Shown: piece after piece, positions 60,975-64,000 of the stretch
Numbering within the stretch: position 1 is the first letter of the stretch
Layout of the letters: every line of letters begins with the position of its first letter
The notes under the pieces: generated by a model
The model's database searches: none
The model's input: the letters and a program-made list of their open reading frames with translations, nothing else
What the model was told of the DNA's origin: nothing
NCBI GenBank assembly: GCA_003260075.1
Contig: QLIY01000439.1
Span: forward strand, 1 to 64,000
DNA from: Phallusia mammillata
Lineage: Eukaryota; Chordata; Ascidiacea; Phlebobranchia; Ascidiidae
DNA length: 64,000 bases
Direction: 5' to 3'
Position numbers and translations under genes: made by a program

Positions 60975-63129
60975 CTTTAAAACACCAGGTTCCAAGTCAA
61001 GCGAATAGGGCCGGTTTTATATATTTATTTGTATTTTTTCGTTTATAAACCGTAATACTTTCAATTGGCTGCAACAATTTTCATTTTGGTCCGTAGTAAA
61101 AATAATGTGTTCTTACTTCAACAATTACCGTTACATGGAGTACAGAAACTGCCATGTGCAGGATTTCGCCATGCACCAAATGCAAGCAATTCTTGCCCGA
61201 AACTTCAAAGTATACAAGATTTACAGCAACATATATACACGAAAGTCACGACCCCAATAGATTTTACCTTGAAAATGGAGTCTTGTTCAAACTGCGCCAA
61301 AGTTATTTAAATTATTGCATGTTGTATTACCCGATGATGTCAATTGTTATGTGGACATAAAAAAGTTTTACAAAACTATTAATCTAATTTCTGTTAATTG
61401 TTAAAAAAGAGACAATCCAAAATCCCACCTTTTAAGAAATTCGCACTTATTATGTATTTTCTTGAGAAAAAACGTTGTTGTTGAGTCACCAATCTAAAAA
61501 AAGATCATTACTAGGTCTGTTCGACTTCTGCACGGCCCGAAACCGATTGTAGTTCAAACGGGCACAGTTGTGTTATATAAGATACGTGTTTCGGACGAAA
61601 TAGTGTGAAAACCTGTTTTGGTTGCTCATAACATATCTGAGTTGCAGTGAAGCACCCAACCTGCCGTAGTTATGGTACGAAACGTTCTTTTCGGTCAATT
61701 TTGAAACATTTTAATTGAAAAAATAGCATTACGCATTAAACAACCATTTTAAAAAATACTGTCTGGCAAAAGTATGTTTCTCCACTATTGTTGTTTGTGT
61801 CATAAAACCGCGCACCGCTTTTTACCAATCGCTTTCAAAAACGGAGTTTCCCTGCAAACTCGTACATTTGTAGTTCCACCTAACTTTACGAAGGATTGAT
61901 TGATTGCTTGAAGTTTAGCATTTGTCTGGACAAGGGAGACCGTTCAAGATGTAATTGATGAGACTGTTACCCAAGTATGGCGTAATCGTTTTTGGCCAGT
62001 TGTTGCAACAACCGAGGAATCACGTTTTTGTAAGTGGCATGTCGTTGGACAAGGAAGCCAAATAAGGTGCCACTGACCAGGCAATGTTTTCGTAATTACC
62101 CTGATTTGGCAATTCATGACGTTCCAAACACATTTTAATATACCTTGTCTGACGCATTGTGCGGACGCCTTTCCATGTAATTCGCAGTTGTTTGATGCAT
62201 ATTGTTCACAACATCGCTATATTTTATAGTTAATTAGAAATGGAATATTTTTCGTCGAGTTTACACCACATGGAAAAAGTTTACATTCCCAACTATTTTT
62301 ATAAACCTCTTTTATAAGCCTCATTTTTGTTTACCCTCATGGTTAACTGCATGCATCAATGGGAGTGTTACAACGTAATTATGTACAATAAGAAAGTAAA
62401 GAGTAAAAAAGTATGCGATACTTTTGCTGTAGCGGTTTGGCTGGGCGTTAGTTGCAAAATATATGATAGTTTTAAAACGGTACAAGTTATGTGTAATAAT
62501 TGTTTTTAACTTAAGGCACTTCACTTGTGGGCAAATCTTTTACACCACTTAAAACTTAACTTCATATTCAATGCAAACTCATTTAGAATTTTATTGCAAA
62601 CCATTTTCACGGTCCTTGTTTAACTGCGAAGACTGTGAGTATGACACTTTTATTTGTCACTTATATAATACAAAACAACATGTTTTTAGATTCTAAGTGT
62701 TTTTAACATGTTTTTAGATTCTAAGATTTCTAAGTGATACGGAGAAAGTCGTTTGTCGTTCAATTGGTGTGATGCTACTCAAAATACCAGTTGTTTTTAA
62801 AAACTCAATTTGGTGATGTTTTGAAGTGTGCCTTTCGGGCATCGCCTGTAATGAAACTTGTTATTTCTCCTTAACGACGTACGAAACTCCGTCATTTTTT
62901 AAGTTTGTAACCTGTGAGTCATTAGGACAGACAAAAAAACAGCAGTTCCAACTCCTTGTAAGATCTTTGCCAACGAATAACAATTTTGTCCAAAAATGCA
63001 ATGCACAAAATTCACTTGCGTAAAAACACGCAAAAGAAAAAAAGCATGCTCTGCAGGAGTTTGATACAAAAACCTCTGTCCGATAAGAAAAATACAGCAG
63101 CCTCTGATATGCATCTTGCAAGTTACAGG

Positions 63130-63632
63130 ATGAAGCAATTTGTTTTTCTGTTTTTTCTGTGCCTTCTTTCGTTAGTCAATGGTGGTTTATCTTCTGAAGG
63201 AGGTAAATGTTCGTGTGGCGTAACAAATAAAATTGTATTTAAAACCGTTATCGGTATAGTAAATGTTTGCATTGAAATTAACAAAGTATAGTCACCAATG
63301 GGTTTTATAACAATTTAAGCGCAATCAACTGTGTTGAATTAACGTTTTTTGTATGTTACTTTATCATATGCGAACAACATCCCACCACAGCAGCCGTTAG
63401 TTGTGAAAAATGTCACAACACAAAAGTATCAATCATAACCTTTGCGGAAACATGGAATATATTGCGGTTTTCGCTCATAACAAAAAAATCAAAGCAATAA
63501 TAGCAATAAGCCGCCTAAATTTGATTTTAAATGAGCCACGCACCATTAAGCACAACTGTTAAAAACATGTTTTGCCAGCGAGAACGCGTCGAAGTGTAGG
63601 GGGAGTGTGGACGTTTCCGGATGAACGATCTG
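63130..63632 (+). CDS. Secreted or membrane protein, first two exons (3'-partial)
   Basis: Exon 63130-63202 starts with a strong signal peptide (MKQFVFLFFLCLLSLVNGG) and ends in phase 1 at GTAAAT. A likely second exon, 63579-63632, is phase 1-1 with good splice sites (ttttgccag and GTGAGT). It encodes ARTRRSVGGVWTFPDERS, where RTRRS is a dibasic, furin-like site. The rest lies beyond the window. Exon 2 is supported only by splice sites, phase and an open frame, and the family is not recognised. Confidence 0.5.
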
Positions 63633-64000
63633 GTGAGTAGCCTTTTTCCAGGTGGCGTTAAAAACTTAATTAATAAGTTAGAGGTTAGACAAGGATGATG
63701 CAAGTAACTAAGTTTTCAAGATAGTTTTAATGTGTGTGTGTGTTTTTTCCAAAAACTTTCCCTAACTAAAAAAGCCTTAACCGCCAGTATTTTACAAAAA
63801 TGTTTCTTTAAAATTGGAGCTAATGCTTTTTGTGCCATATATCAGTATTTAGCAAATTTTTGTCTGATGTGAGTAATGGTTTTGGTGTATTTTCATTTTT
63901 ACTATCGGTACCGAGTCTCTTTCTTGTGGAGCGAGACCCGGACTTTTGTTAAAACTCTTTAACGGTGTTAACAATTGAAATATAGGCCTACGCAAATTTA
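63633..64000. other. Downstream intron, no exon seen
   Basis: I see only AT-rich sequence and a short TG run near 63730. The next exon of the secreted-protein gene should be to the right. Confidence 0.4.

Larger units (their letters stand above)
58323..63129. other. Intergenic region, KCC promoter side
   Basis: No exon supported over 4.8 kb between divergently transcribed KCC and the secreted-protein gene. It contains a MITE (60865-60974), a 48-base G run (60194-60241) within GC-rich sequence (tggtccgcgggcc ... gccactaatggtccgcc), and a short duplicated segment near 62680-62730. Open frames at 60657-60938 and 61065-61310 look incidental. Confidence 0.5.

Overview
The window is animal nuclear DNA. 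It is AT-rich, its genes carry many GT-AG introns, and its proteins are metazoan: eEF1B, mLST8, a K-Cl cotransporter, and an FN3/ZP/EGF membrane protein. The compact gene spacing, short introns, many small hAT-type MITEs and apparently very high allelic divergence fit an ascidian tunicate (Ciona-like). That placement is inference; nothing in the window proves the species.

Layout. (1) 652-10983, plus strand: the 3' part of a gene for a type I membrane protein with seven FN3 domains, a ZP domain, a furin-like site, an EGF-like domain and a TM segment. Its 5' end lies outside the window. (2) 12088-15047, plus: a small single-pass shisa/CYYR1-like protein. (3) 15319-17593, minus: EEF1B, tail-to-tail with gene 2. 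(4) 19340-30997, minus: MLST8. Its 8.5 kb sixth intron contains, on the opposite strand, a complete four-exon ARF-family GTPase gene (25936-27171). (5) 32838-58322, minus: a 25-exon K-Cl cotransporter (SLC12A4-7 family) with at least two further possible N-terminal exons. (6) 63130-63632, plus: the first two exons of an unidentified secreted-protein gene that runs off the right edge.

I rebuilt exons by hand from splice sites, homology and reading phase. All five complete genes give phase-consistent open frames: 174, 225, 323, 193 and 1135 codons. The 3' portion of gene 1 also closes in frame once one 43-base artefact is removed.

The most unusual structural signal is a repeated pattern of exactly ten C (left part) or ten G (right part). 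Sequence after the run repeats sequence lying just before it, with SNP and indel differences. In coding sequence the differences I could count are synonymous. The simplest reading is two divergent haplotypes joined end to end across fixed-length gap placeholders written as C/G instead of N. This makes spurious half-exons and one false frameshift, and it exposes MITE presence/absence differences between the two copies.

The most biologically interesting item is the KCC gene. The distal first exon encodes an RFTV motif (the RFxV/I docking motif for SPAK/OSR1 kinases), and two alternative 5' exons in the same splice phase lack it.
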